A DNA stretch of 64,000 bases from the NCBI GenBank assembly GCA_036567985.1, contig DATCTK010000049.1, forward strand, positions 1-64,000. The letters run 5' to 3'. A model generated the notes under the pieces. That model did no database searches, was not told where the DNA came from, and saw only the letters and a program-made list of their open reading frames with translations. This stretch comes from SZUA-229 sp036567985. Its GTDB lineage: Bacteria; Pseudomonadota; Gammaproteobacteria; SZUA-229. How positions within the stretch are numbered: position 1 is the stretch's first letter; each line of letters starts with the position of its first letter. Of this stretch, positions 27,265-35,283 are shown piece by piece. The translations under genes and the position numbers were made by a program.

Positions 27265-27873
27265 TCACGATTGCTTTTTTTCATCCGCCCCAATATTTTT
27301 GCCGGATATACCCGCAGTTAACACAAACTGCATCGCCTCTTCCCGCGTCATCTTCAGTGGTCGCAAATCTTTACGTGGCACAAGAATGGTATAGCCACCC
27401 ACCATATAACTCATCGGCAAATAAACCAGCACACTATCACCGTCACGAAACGAAGGCGGCAAACGAGCAGGGTCATCCTGGGTCACAAAACCCACCAGCT
27501 CCATACCATTAAAGGTTACAGCCACTACCTGTCCCAAACCCTCCTTGCCCGGTGAGAAAAAATCAAAGAAATCACGAAAAGCACGATAAACGGATTTAAC
27601 CAGCGGCAGTCGATAGAGAACCTGCTCAGCAAACATAAACAGTCTGCGCACCAGGTAAGCATTCATCAACAGGCCAACCATGAACACAACAACCAGCCCA
27701 ATAAGCATACCCAGGCCGGGGAAATAGAATTCGCCTGGCAATACATAGCGAAGCGCATTTCCCATCACGTCTTCAGATGCCATCGCGACCCAGTACAATA
27801 GATAGAGGGTGAGAACAACAGGTAATAAAGCAATAAAGCCTGTAATCAGGGTTCTGCCAAGGAAATTCAACAT
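27265..27873 (-). CDS. DUF502 membrane protein
   Basis: A 202-residue protein of the DUF502 family. It has two membrane helices (about 5-30 and 52-74), then LPLVKSVYRAFRDFFDFF and the soluble region GQVVAVTFNGMELVGFVTQD and YLPMSYMVGGYTILVPRKDLRPL, with the conserved P-x-S/Y-x-x-G-G. The C-terminal tail MTREEAMQFVLTAGIS is also conserved in the family. The function is not known; plant members affect receptor trafficking. It stands alone, 148 bases from the insertion sequence. Confidence 0.88.
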   Translation of the reverse strand: MLNFLGRTLITGFIALLPVVLTLYLLYWVAMASEDVMGNALRYVLPGEFYFPGLGMLIGLVVVFMVGLLMNAYLVRRLFMFAEQVLYRLPLVKSVYRAFRDFFDFFSPGKEGLGQVVAVTFNGMELVGFVTQDDPARLPPSFRDGDSVLVYLPMSYMVGGYTILVPRKDLRPLKMTREEAMQFVLTAGISGKNIGADEKKQS

Positions 27874-28011
27874 GAAAGCTCCTGCAATAATCGGGTAACT
27901 ACATCCTAACAGTCATTGAGTATTTTCAAACTACATTCTAAGCAAAGCATGTGAAAAAATGCGCAAAAACCTGTATCGGAGAGATTAAATACAGCGAAAA
28001 AGCGGAAAAGG

Positions 28012-28020
28012 GCTTTGACC
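28012..28020. repeat. Left target-site duplication of the IS
   Basis: GCTTTGACC abuts the left inverted repeat; an identical copy lies at 29292-29300. Confidence 0.85.
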
Positions 28021-28034
28021 CACTGCTGTCCCAC

Positions 28035-29192
28035 TTAATCACGCACCAGGGATAGCTGCAGCTGCAAGTCAGGCGGCCTGTCTATGTTATTTGGCTTCAA
28101 CAGCTCTATTAATGACCGCCTGCTAAACAAATTGGTCTGCAATAGCTGTATTATTTTTTGTAAACTGATCGCTATCTTCGATCTAAATTTAATAAATGCC
28201 AGCAATAAATAATTGCATAGCGCCACCATAACCTGTGTCATAACGGCATTTTCACTCGTTCCTAAAAATGACTTTATCTTCAGGTTCTGTTTAATCCATT
28301 TAAAAAACAGCTCCACCTGCCAACGCTGTTTATAGATGTCGGCGATTGTCTGTGCCGACCATCGAAAATTGTTCGTGATAAACACATAATGCTTACCCGT
28401 TTCCGGATCTTTATAACCTATGCGGCGCACTGGACGTAATTGGGTGCTGTGTGCCTGTTTGCCAGTGTATTCGATTGTCTGATCACTGGTTACAGACGTG
28501 CTGTTATCCGTTGAATGACGCTCTACCACACGATACAAAGCGTTATTTCTGATTCGAGTCACCCAGATTAATCCTTTATCTGTCAATGTGTTATGCCATT
28601 GATAGCTATTGTAGCCCTTATCAAAAACCAGCACGCTACCCTTGGGGTAATTCCACAAACGAGCCTGGGAAGTTTCAGATTCTCGGCCTTGTGTAATCGC
28701 GGCAAAGGCTGGTATCAGACCATCGTGATCAAGCCCTATATGGACTTTGAACGCGGCCTTTTTGCAGTTGTAGTCCGCCCAGGGAAATACTTTCATCGAT
28801 AAGCTGATCAGGGTGCCATCCAGTGAAAATAATTTATTTTTAAACTTGAATCCATGGCGCGGTGCGTGGTGAGCGCAACGTTGATAGAGCTTCTGGAACA
28901 AGGCTGTATAAAACGTATAATCCAGCGACTCATTGGCTCGTCCGAGCGCTGAGCGGCTGACTTCCTGTGAACCAAGGTGGTAACGATGCTGTGACTGACA
29001 CTTAAGCGTGGCCTCAATATCCCTCAGGCTGGTGCGCCCAGCCAGCTGGCCAACACTCAGGGCAACAAATTGTGACCAGCGTGATAAGGCATCACTTCGA
29101 CGTCGTCCATCATGCTGATTTCCTAGCCTCTCAAACTCAAGTCTTGATACCATTTTTAGTATTTGTGAGAGAGTTGTATTATGATAAGCCAT
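28035..29192 (-). CDS. IS4-family DDE transposase
   Basis: A 385-residue transposase. The N-terminal DUF4372-like region contains SRWSQFVALSVGQLAGRTSL. The catalytic triad is Asp in KLFSLDGTLISLS (about 128), Asp in SVLVFDKGYNSY (about 195) and Glu in the YREK-like IYKQRWQVELFFKWIKQNL (about 300). The reading frame is full length with no stop or frameshift, so it is likely active. The ATG directly follows one arm of a long inverted repeat that could mask translation (see 29193-29262). Its codon use and base composition are close to the AT-richer accessory segment next to it. Confidence 0.93.
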   Translation of the reverse strand: MAYHNTTLSQILKMVSRLEFERLGNQHDGRRRSDALSRWSQFVALSVGQLAGRTSLRDIEATLKCQSQHRYHLGSQEVSRSALGRANESLDYTFYTALFQKLYQRCAHHAPRHGFKFKNKLFSLDGTLISLSMKVFPWADYNCKKAAFKVHIGLDHDGLIPAFAAITQGRESETSQARLWNYPKGSVLVFDKGYNSYQWHNTLTDKGLIWVTRIRNNALYRVVERHSTDNSTSVTSDQTIEYTGKQAHSTQLRPVRRIGYKDPETGKHYVFITNNFRWSAQTIADIYKQRWQVELFFKWIKQNLKIKSFLGTSENAVMTQVMVALCNYLLLAFIKFRSKIAISLQKIIQLLQTNLFSRRSLIELLKPNNIDRPPDLQLQLSLVRD

Positions 29193-29262
29193 AGCCTGAT
29201 TTCCCTTTGTTACTAGTGTTTTCTTGACAATTACATTGTAACAAAGGACCCGAAATCAGGCT
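29193..29262 (-). promoter_or_regulatory. Inverted repeat masking the transposase start
   Basis: AGCCTGATTTC plus CCTTTGTTAC (29193-29213) is complementary to GTAACAAAGG (29238-29247) plus GAAATCAGGCT (29252-29262), with a 4-base bulge. Read toward the transposase, the hairpin ends at the ATG and covers the ribosome site. A TACAAT -10 (29235-29240, minus) lies so that its own transcripts would start in the loop and skip the hairpin, whereas read-through transcripts from outside would fold it. Confidence 0.7.
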
Positions 29263-29291
29263 TTTTTAATTTATTAGCTGGGACAGCAGTG

Positions 29292-29300
29292 GCTTTGACC
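29292..29300. repeat. Right target-site duplication of the IS
   Basis: GCTTTGACC directly follows the right inverted repeat, matching the left copy at 28012-28020. Confidence 0.85.
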
Positions 29301-29326
29301 CCTTTTTGTGTTGACCCCTTTTTGTG
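29295..29326. repeat. Two tandem 16-bp repeats beside the IS
   Basis: TTGACCCCTTTTTGTG occurs twice without a gap (29295-29310 and 29311-29326). The first copy overlaps the target duplication. It lies just after the nitroreductase stop codon. Confidence 0.85.
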
Positions 29327-29335
29327 TTGTGGTAT

Positions 29336-29992
29336 TTATGTGCGAACTAAAATGCTATCCAGGCTAAGGCGTGACTTGGGAAGTTTTGTATTATAGTCAT
29401 TTTCGGAATCTTGATACCCGATAGCCAAAGCCACATCACACTGATAGCCATCAAGCTCCTCTTTGAACGCTTCATTGACTAAATCAATATCAATTCCTTC
29501 CAGGGGAGTTGAATCTATTCTCAGGCGAGCCAGCACATGCAGAGCATTACCCAAAGCAAGATAGGTTTGTGCTTTTGTCCAACAACTGGTGTTTCCTGAT
29601 TCATCGGTATTAAACTCAGCAAATCTAAAGGCAGCAAAAGCACTCTCACGATCCTCCGGTTTTGTTCGCCCATCCTCAATCCCTTTGTCTACTACACGAG
29701 CATAATCATCACGCGTGTAGCGCTGATTGTAGGCAAAAAGAATAATCTTGGAGCTATCAAACACATGAGGCTGATTATTTTGATTTTTGTTAGCAAACGT
29801 TTTACTCATGCGCTCTTTTGCTTCACTGCTTTCAATTACTACAAACCTCCACGGTTGTGAGTTAATGGATGATGCAGACAAGCGCATGGCCTCAAACAGT
29901 ACATCAAGATCCTCCTGGGATACTTTCCTTGTTGCATCGTACTTTTTTGTGGAATGCCTCCAAAGGAGATCTTCAATAATTGGATGAGTCAT
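29336..29992 (-). CDS. Nitroreductase-family NAD(P)H oxidoreductase
   Basis: A 218-residue flavoprotein of the NfsB/YdgI-like nitroreductase family. RHSTKKYDATRKVS and LSASSINSQPWRFVVIES at the N-terminal half bind FMN (Arg/Ser and Asn-Ser-Gln-Pro-Trp). DIDLVNEAFKEELDGYQCDVALAIGYQD near the C-terminus is the family's last motif, split here. Such enzymes reduce nitroaromatics, quinones or flavins using NAD(P)H. The gene is AT-rich compared with the core genes and lies between the IS and the ParA/DUF2806 pair, so it may belong to the same acquired segment. It has no visible operon partner. Confidence 0.85.
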   Translation of the reverse strand: MTHPIIEDLLWRHSTKKYDATRKVSQEDLDVLFEAMRLSASSINSQPWRFVVIESSEAKERMSKTFANKNQNNQPHVFDSSKIILFAYNQRYTRDDYARVVDKGIEDGRTKPEDRESAFAAFRFAEFNTDESGNTSCWTKAQTYLALGNALHVLARLRIDSTPLEGIDIDLVNEAFKEELDGYQCDVALAIGYQDSENDYNTKLPKSRLSLDSILVRT

Positions 29993-30101
29993 AGTTATCC
30001 ATGAATATTAATTAGATATCGTTAGTTTTTACACATAACGCTTTGGTTATAACCACTGATATTAGATTGGATATTTTTTTAATCCCTCCGTCACCTTTAA
30101 T

Positions 30102-31007
30102 CTACTGTATATTTTTTTCAACAATCCTTATACCAGAAAAATTCAACACCTTTTTTACAGCACGAATATTTTCTTCTGAAAACTCCCCTTTCGCCACCTG
30201 CATAAGCTCAACGCCCAACTCAGTCAAAAACTCCATTTCAATAGTTTTGTCTCGCAAAAAATCAAACCAAGTTACTGGGTTAAGTACATTAAATCTGTTT
30301 TTTATCTCGAAAAGATGGTGAAAATATTCTAAATATTTAAATTGTTGATATTTTGACTCTCCTGTATATGTTTTCATTTCCTTATACGAAACCAACCCCA
30401 ACTCGGCCAAATGTATAACATCCATATGCGACATTTGATTATATAGAATTTCATTTGTTTCCAACCCTATCACCCTAGCATACACAATCTCATCCCTTCC
30501 CTTAAAGCACAAAACGTTACCGCAAAACTTTAAGAACAACTCTGCTTCTCGATGAGTTAACGATTTAAGCAACTGCAAAGCCCTGATAGTATATTTTCCA
30601 GGACTGGAAACTTCACCAGCCAATACTCTAGCCCATAATAACTGCAAATCCTCATCTGAAACATCATGACATATACTATAAAAGTCATGCATCCAATCAG
30701 GGTCAGGCGGTGCACTTGTTACATTATCCGGAAGCTCATGAAATGCCTTTTCATTTATTGACTCTATATTTTCTTGCCTTTTTGTTTCAACATAAGCAAC
30801 CCGATCAGACGCCCTCTTCCTGAGCAACTCTTTATCTATTTTTGATTTTTCGAAAATTATTTCAGATTCAGCCTGCGCCACCGCCATTCTTTTTAGATGA
30901 GTTGGAGCATAAACAGTACCAATTGCTTTTGATATAGCATCTACAAGCTTTGAAACTGGCTCAGATAAACTCTTAGTGTCGATTAGTGAATTATTTTGTT
31001 CTGACAT
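30102..31007 (-). CDS. DUF2806-family protein
   Basis: A 301-residue AT-rich gene product. Residues 10-100 form charged helices (KRMAVAQAESEIIFEKSKID, KRQENIESINEKAFHEL). The central DUF2806 core is DVSDEDLQLLWARVLAGEVS then PGKYTIRALQLLKSLTHREA and ELFLKFCGNVLCF, followed by a region resembling a winged-helix (IHLAELGLVSY). The function is unknown; the core resembles Abi-alpha/DUF4393-type proteins by pattern, which is my inference. I start at ATG 31007 (AGGG six bases upstream); a TTG at 31067 is in frame but poorly placed. It follows the ParA-like gene by 64 bases on the same transcript. Confidence 0.8.
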   Translation of the reverse strand: MSEQNNSLIDTKSLSEPVSKLVDAISKAIGTVYAPTHLKRMAVAQAESEIIFEKSKIDKELLRKRASDRVAYVETKRQENIESINEKAFHELPDNVTSAPPDPDWMHDFYSICHDVSDEDLQLLWARVLAGEVSSPGKYTIRALQLLKSLTHREAELFLKFCGNVLCFKGRDEIVYARVIGLETNEILYNQMSHMDVIHLAELGLVSYKEMKTYTGESKYQQFKYLEYFHHLFEIKNRFNVLNPVTWFDFLRDKTIEMEFLTELGVELMQVAKGEFSEENIRAVKKVLNFSGIRIVEKNIQ

Positions 31008-31071
31008 TTTCGCCCTAAAATACAATACACATATACGAAATTGATAGAGTATGAATAACCCTTTCAACTCC

Positions 31072-32088
31072 TTACTTTATCTTACTCACTGCTGCATCAA
31101 TTGCTTCTAAAGATTGATCTCTGTAATCAGGTTTTACCTGAACTCGTCGGCCACTCAGCGTCAACTTTCCAGTAGGCATAACAGAGAACGGGCATCCTCT
31201 AGCAAACGCAACAACACCTGTTGTACCAAAATCACGAATATCTACGGTGCCTCCTTTCGTTTGATTAAAAGAAAAATATTGTGGATAACTGCTAAGCAAT
31301 TGAGAAATATCCGAGTCAATTCCTGATAGCACTGCCGAATATGCTGATGCAGCACCCATGTATTGAGTCAGGCGATTTTTCAAAATAAGGTGAATCTTTG
31401 GTAGTTCTCGACCAGCGTCTTTCATTTTTTTTGCAAACGTATATTTAGCATAAACCTCAGATGGTAACTTCAAACCATAAATCAGTGAAAAGGCATTTTG
31501 AATTGCTCTTCGAGATGAGTCATCTGCCATCACTGGAAGTATTACCCTATCTGAGGCCGCTAGTGCAATTTGGGTATACATAGAAAAACTAGGGTTTGTA
31601 TCAATGAAAACATAGTCGTATGCCAGCTCGTTAAGTAGCTCTCTTAACCAATCTATAACACCGAGCCAAGCATTTACACCTGGGATATCTGCGTTTGCCA
31701 ATGTGTTCATTGCTATCGCTTGTAGCTCTAAAAGTGGATCACCACATACTAGATCAATATTGTTTGGTATCGAGGAGTTTACATGATGAGGGTGAGTTAC
31801 ATAGTCCATCGCGGAAAAGTTTGGTGGCGTGAAAGGTGCCTTTAATCTAAGATCAAAATAACCACCTATGCTGCTTCGAGGGGTTTTTCCATGATTAGCC
31901 AGAAGATTTTTACTCCCACTCCCTTCTTGGCCTCCAAGCAAAATTTCTGACATATTCGCCTGAGGGCACATATCTATTAACAGCACCTTCTTAGACTTGT
32001 TTTTTTCAGCAAATCTTGTAACCAATTGAAATGCAAGGCTTGTTTTGCCGGTACCACCTTTGTTGTTCCAAATAGAATAAACTATCAT
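31072..32088 (-). CDS. ParA-like (MinD/ParA) ATPase
   Basis: A 338-residue deviant-Walker ATPase. IWNNKGGTGKTSLAFQL (about 6-22) has the signature lysine of ParA/MinD proteins, VLLIDMCPQANMSEILLGG is the second motif, and DYVFIDTNPSFSMYTQIALA is Walker B. The C-terminal third, with GTVDIRDFGTTGVVAFARG, differs from plasmid ParA proteins. No ParB gene or parS-like array is present. The gene is AT-rich and opens a two-gene operon with the DUF2806 gene, under a consensus promoter with three repeated sites. AGGAGGA lies three bases before the ATG. A role in DNA or protein positioning, or in defence, is open. Confidence 0.85.
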   Translation of the reverse strand: MIVYSIWNNKGGTGKTSLAFQLVTRFAEKNKSKKVLLIDMCPQANMSEILLGGQEGSGSKNLLANHGKTPRSSIGGYFDLRLKAPFTPPNFSAMDYVTHPHHVNSSIPNNIDLVCGDPLLELQAIAMNTLANADIPGVNAWLGVIDWLRELLNELAYDYVFIDTNPSFSMYTQIALAASDRVILPVMADDSSRRAIQNAFSLIYGLKLPSEVYAKYTFAKKMKDAGRELPKIHLILKNRLTQYMGAASAYSAVLSGIDSDISQLLSSYPQYFSFNQTKGGTVDIRDFGTTGVVAFARGCPFSVMPTGKLTLSGRRVQVKPDYRDQSLEAIDAAVSKIK

Positions 32089-32101
32089 ACATCCTCCTCA
32101 T

Positions 32102-32156
32102 GTCTAAAAAGGACATTATAAAGTCCATAATGGACATGTCAAGGTCTTTTTTGGAC
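32102..32156 (-). promoter_or_regulatory. Three phased operator-like sites over the ParA/DUF2806 promoter
   Basis: Three 13-bp sites of the form GTCYNNNNNGGAC lie at 32102-32114 (GTCTAAAAAGGAC), 32123-32135 (GTCCATAATGGAC, a perfect palindrome) and 32144-32156 (GTCTTTTTTGGAC). Their starts are exactly 21 bp apart, two turns of the helix, so a repressor would bind on one face of the DNA across the -35 and -10. No repressor gene is adjacent. Confidence 0.8.
32115..32142 (-). promoter_or_regulatory. Consensus sigma70 promoter of the ParA/DUF2806 operon
   Basis: On the minus strand TTGACA (32142-32137) and TATAAT (32120-32115) are both perfect matches to consensus, spaced by 16 bases. The central palindrome GTCCATTATGGAC fills the spacer. 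This would be a very strong promoter when not repressed. Confidence 0.88.
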
Positions 32157-32199
32157 AACCAGGCGTTAGATTATACGTATTACCACCTTTGTGCACATT

Positions 32200-32997
32200 T
32201 CAGTAAAACATAACAAACAGAAACACCGCCAGCACAATCCGGTAAATCACAAACGGCAGCATGCCGATTTTTTCCAGCAGCTTGAGAAAATAATGAATAC
32301 AGAAATAGGCGCTGACGCCGGAGAGCAGTGCACCCAGCATCAGTGGTTGCATATCATCAATCGTGGCGGTTTCCAGGTAATCCAGCGTGCTCAGGCCACC
32401 GGCCAGCACGATTACCGGGATGGATAATAAAAATGAGAAACGCGCCGCCGCCTGGCGACTTAAACCGAGGAACAGCGCGGCGGTCATGGTAGCGCCGGAG
32501 CGGGAGGTGCCGGGGATCAGCGCCAGCGCCTGTGCCAGGCCGATAAACAGGATATCCAGCCAGCCGATGCTGTATTCGGTGCGCTCGCCGCGGCTTTTGG
32601 CGTCGGCCCACCACAGCAGCAGCGCAAACAGTAATGTCGTTGTCGCCAGCACGTAGGGATGGCGCAGGTGTTCTTCGATCAGGTCTTTGAACAACAGGCC
32701 GCATAATCCAACCGGGATGGTGCCCAGCAATACTGCCCAGGCGAGTTTGGCATCTGCATCCATACCCCTGCCGGTGACCGAGCCCAGCCAGGAGACGGTC
32801 ATCTTGCCGATTTCCCGGCGGAAATACAGCACCACCGCGGCGAGTGTGCCCACGTGCACCGCCACGTCGAAGGCCAGCCCCTGGTCTTCCCAGCCGGTGA
32901 GGATGGGCACCAGGATTAAATGCGCTGAACTGGAGACGGGTAAAAATTCAGTGACACCCTGCACAAGGGCGAGAATTAAAATCTGTAAAAAATCCAT
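32200..32997 (-). CDS. uppP: Undecaprenyl-diphosphatase UppP/BacA
   Basis: A 265-residue integral membrane enzyme that hydrolyses undecaprenyl diphosphate to the monophosphate, recycling the lipid carrier for peptidoglycan and other polymers; it also gives bacitracin resistance. The family motifs are QGVTEFLPVSSSAHLILV (about 14-31, with catalytic Glu and Ser) and LIPGTSRSGATMTAALFLGLSR (split: PGTSRSG with catalytic Arg). About eight helices. The leader on the minus strand is a strongly A-rich run. It is monocistronic and lies just outside the AT-rich accessory segment. Confidence 0.95.
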   Translation of the reverse strand: MDFLQILILALVQGVTEFLPVSSSAHLILVPILTGWEDQGLAFDVAVHVGTLAAVVLYFRREIGKMTVSWLGSVTGRGMDADAKLAWAVLLGTIPVGLCGLLFKDLIEEHLRHPYVLATTTLLFALLLWWADAKSRGERTEYSIGWLDILFIGLAQALALIPGTSRSGATMTAALFLGLSRQAAARFSFLLSIPVIVLAGGLSTLDYLETATIDDMQPLMLGALLSGVSAYFCIHYFLKLLEKIGMLPFVIYRIVLAVFLFVMFY

Positions 32998-33007
32998 TCT
33001 GCTTCCG

Positions 33008-33233
33008 TTTTGTATTTTCTATTTTTTGTTATGGTTTGTTTTTTCTTTTTTTATTTTTCTTCGCATTGCAGGCTGGGCAGCACAGACCCCACAGCTTATC
33101 CGCTGCTGGATGATGTTGGGGTTCCTGCGTCACCCCAACCTACGCTACTGGGACTGTTTCCCCCAACAGCTTATCCGCCGCTAAATTACGTTGTGGTTTA
33201 TGTGTCACCCCAACCCACAACGCGGTTTGCTGT
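33008..33233. other. Leader of uppP with A-tracts and a repeat element
   Basis: Bases 33008-33060 are nearly all T on the plus strand (A-rich upstream of uppP), likely curved DNA or an UP-type promoter element. A near-palindrome of the GTTGGGGT family follows at 33115-33143, flanked by a 17-base direct repeat (33091-33107 and 33166-33182, one mismatch). No gene is visible. Confidence 0.6.
33115..33143. repeat. GTTGGGGT-family palindromic repeat, single copy
   Basis: GTTGGGGT then CCTGCGTC and ACCCCAACCTAC form an inverted repeat. The same unit recurs at 47142-47223 and 62859-62939. Confidence 0.8.
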
Positions 33234-34418
33234 TTACAAACTGTAACGCAAATCACGCAGGCTGAAACCGGGCACGTTCTGCTTCAGCCCTTTCGACAAA
33301 CCGATCACTTTAAAGCGCTCCCCCATTTCACCGGGCAGGCTCAGGGTTTTCATCTGCTGTGATAATTGCAGCTGCCCGGTTTCGCTGGCAGTGACGGTTG
33401 CCTGCACCACGTCAGTCAGGCCGCAGTCGAGCAGGAAATTACCCTGCGAGGTAAAACCGTCCACATCCAGCCCGGCCTGCAGCGCCGCTTCGGCCACTGC
33501 GGTGAAATCCACAAAAGCGGTAAGATCCTGCAGGCCGGGATACCACAGCGGCGCATCCAGCGCACGGTGTCGATAATACCCGATAAAAGTGCCCATATGC
33601 CGCTCGGCGCAATAATATTCACTGCGGGTGTAACCGTAATCGATTAAGTAAATCGCACCCTGCTCTATACAGCCGGCCACCGCTTCAAGCCAGGGCTCAA
33701 TCGCCCGGTTGATTTCACTGTGGTATTCCACGCCGGGTGCGGTTTCAATCTGCAACGCCTCGACCTGTTGCTGCAGTGATTCATCGGCGGGCCGTGATTC
33801 AAGTTGCAACTCGGGCTTATTATCAGACCCCTGCAGGCTTACCCCCTGCTCATATACCTTGCCATCTTTTATACTGAAGCGTGTCACCGGCATGGCATCC
33901 AGCACTTCATTGGCAATCACGATCAGGCTCTGTGCAGTGTCCGGTAACTGATCCAGCCAGTGTACGCAATGCATTAACTCCGGCACCTGCTGTTGCAGGG
34001 TCTGCTGCTGGCGCTGGCGCAGTTCGGCACTCAGCTCCACAATCATGTAACGTTCCGGCAGTTGCCCCAGTGAGTTTAATTCCGCCAGCAGGTCTGCCGC
34101 CAGCTGGCCTGAGCCTGCACCGAATTCCAGCAGGCTGGCGGCGGGGATATCCTCCAGCAATTGCGCCAGCGGGCGTGCCAGGCTGCGTGCAAACAGCGAA
34201 CCGATTTCCGGCGCGGTGATAAAGTCGCCGGCCTCGCCGAACTTGTGCAGGCCGGCGCTGTAGTAGCCCAGCCCCGGTGCATACAGGGCGAGCTGCATAT
34301 ACTCGGCAAAAGAAATCCAGCCACCCGCCTGCTCGATTCGCTGCGCGATCAGCTCAACCAGTTTTGCACTGTGCTGCTTTTCAATGTCGGTAGGTTGCGG
34401 TAGATTGACGCTTTGCAT
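33234..34418 (-). CDS. MidA/NDUFAF7-family SAM-dependent methyltransferase
   Basis: A 394-residue class I methyltransferase of the DUF185/MidA family. GGWISFAEYMQLALYAPGLG and YYSAGLHKFGEAGDFITAPE (about 32-72) are the diagnostic N-terminal motifs; LLEFGAGSGQLAADLLAEL (about 103) is the SAM-binding glycine loop; YMIVELSAELRQRQ and NEVLDAMPVTRF follow. The mitochondrial relative methylates an Arg of a complex I subunit. The bacterial target is not known. It diverges from the pteridine reductase gene, 61 bases away. Confidence 0.9.
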   Translation of the reverse strand: MQSVNLPQPTDIEKQHSAKLVELIAQRIEQAGGWISFAEYMQLALYAPGLGYYSAGLHKFGEAGDFITAPEIGSLFARSLARPLAQLLEDIPAASLLEFGAGSGQLAADLLAELNSLGQLPERYMIVELSAELRQRQQQTLQQQVPELMHCVHWLDQLPDTAQSLIVIANEVLDAMPVTRFSIKDGKVYEQGVSLQGSDNKPELQLESRPADESLQQQVEALQIETAPGVEYHSEINRAIEPWLEAVAGCIEQGAIYLIDYGYTRSEYYCAERHMGTFIGYYRHRALDAPLWYPGLQDLTAFVDFTAVAEAALQAGLDVDGFTSQGNFLLDCGLTDVVQATVTASETGQLQLSQQMKTLSLPGEMGERFKVIGLSKGLKQNVPGFSLRDLRYSL

Positions 34419-34479
34419 GCAGGTATTTTTCTTTTAATTATTCAGCTTTTATTTACAAGCCATATTATCAAGCCATTCT

Positions 34480-35277
34480 ATGACACAACAGCAACAGAAC
34501 CAAAGTCAGAATTCGGGTCATAATCCAGGCCACAGCCAGGGCAACGAAACAAAAGTCGCACTGATTACCGGTGCCGCGGCACGCATTGGCGCTGAAATAT
34601 GCCGCAGCCTGCACGCCGCCGGTATGAACGTGGTGATCCATTATCGTTCTTCATCCACCCAGGCCGAAGAACTGTGCGAGTCACTGAATCAGCAGCGCGC
34701 CAATTCCGCGGCGATACTGCAGGCGGATTTACTCGACACCGCCGCACTGCCAACGCTGGTACTGCAGGCCGCGGCCATCTGGGAACGACTGGATGTACTG
34801 GTGAATAATGCTTCCAGTTTCTACCCGACGCCGGTGGGTGAAATTACCGAAGCCCACTGGGATGACCTGATGGGCACCAACCTGAAAGCGCCGATTTTTT
34901 TATCCCAGGCTGCCATGCCCTATTTAAAACGCCAGCAGGGCTGCATTATCAATATCGTCGACGTGCATGCCTTCAGGCCAATGAAAAACCACCCGGTGTA
35001 TTGCGCCGCCAAGGCTGGGCTGGCGATGCTGACCCAGTCGCTGGCCAAAGAACTTGGGCCGGAGATTCGGGTGAATGGTGTGGCGCCCGGCGCCATCATG
35101 TGGCCGGCCAGTGAACTGGACAGCAAGGTTCAGGCATCGATACTGGAACGCACCGCGCTGAAGCGACAGGGCGGGCCGGAGGACATTGCCAGGACGGTAC
35201 GCTTCCTGGTGCTTGAGGGTGACTACATTACCGGCCAGGTGATTCCGGTGGATGGCGGGCGCAGTATCAATATTTAA
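34480..35277 (+). CDS. Pteridine reductase (FolM/PTR1-like SDR)
   Basis: A 265-residue short-chain dehydrogenase. After a polar Gln/Asn-rich start, LITGAAARIGAEICRSL has the TGxxxRxG motif that marks NADPH-dependent pteridine reductases. VNNASSFYPTPVG and the catalytic YCAAK (about 168-172) follow, and GQVIPVDGGRSIN ends it. The likely reaction is reduction of dihydrobiopterin, dihydromonapterin or dihydrofolate. The link is strengthened by folK ending seven bases away in the opposite direction, with folB behind it. Other SDR substrates cannot be ruled out. Confidence 0.87.
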   Translation: MTQQQQNQSQNSGHNPGHSQGNETKVALITGAAARIGAEICRSLHAAGMNVVIHYRSSSTQAEELCESLNQQRANSAAILQADLLDTAALPTLVLQAAAIWERLDVLVNNASSFYPTPVGEITEAHWDDLMGTNLKAPIFLSQAAMPYLKRQQGCIINIVDVHAFRPMKNHPVYCAAKAGLAMLTQSLAKELGPEIRVNGVAPGAIMWPASELDSKVQASILERTALKRQGGPEDIARTVRFLVLEGDYITGQVIPVDGGRSINI

Positions 35278-35283
35278 AGTGCT

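Larger units (their letters stand above)
28021..29291 (-). mobile_element. Complete IS4-family insertion sequence (1271 bp)
   Basis: The element is bounded by perfect 13-bp inverted repeats: CACTGCTGTCCCA at 28021-28033 and its complement at 29279-29291. Both sides carry the same 9-bp direct repeat GCTTTGACC, so the element and its target duplication are intact and the insertion is probably recent. It holds one uninterrupted transposase gene. I do not give an ISfinder name. Confidence 0.92.

Noticed and set aside
31072..32088. Plasmid partition locus
   Set aside because: No parB, no centromere-like iterons beyond the promoter sites, and chromosomal core genes on both sides.
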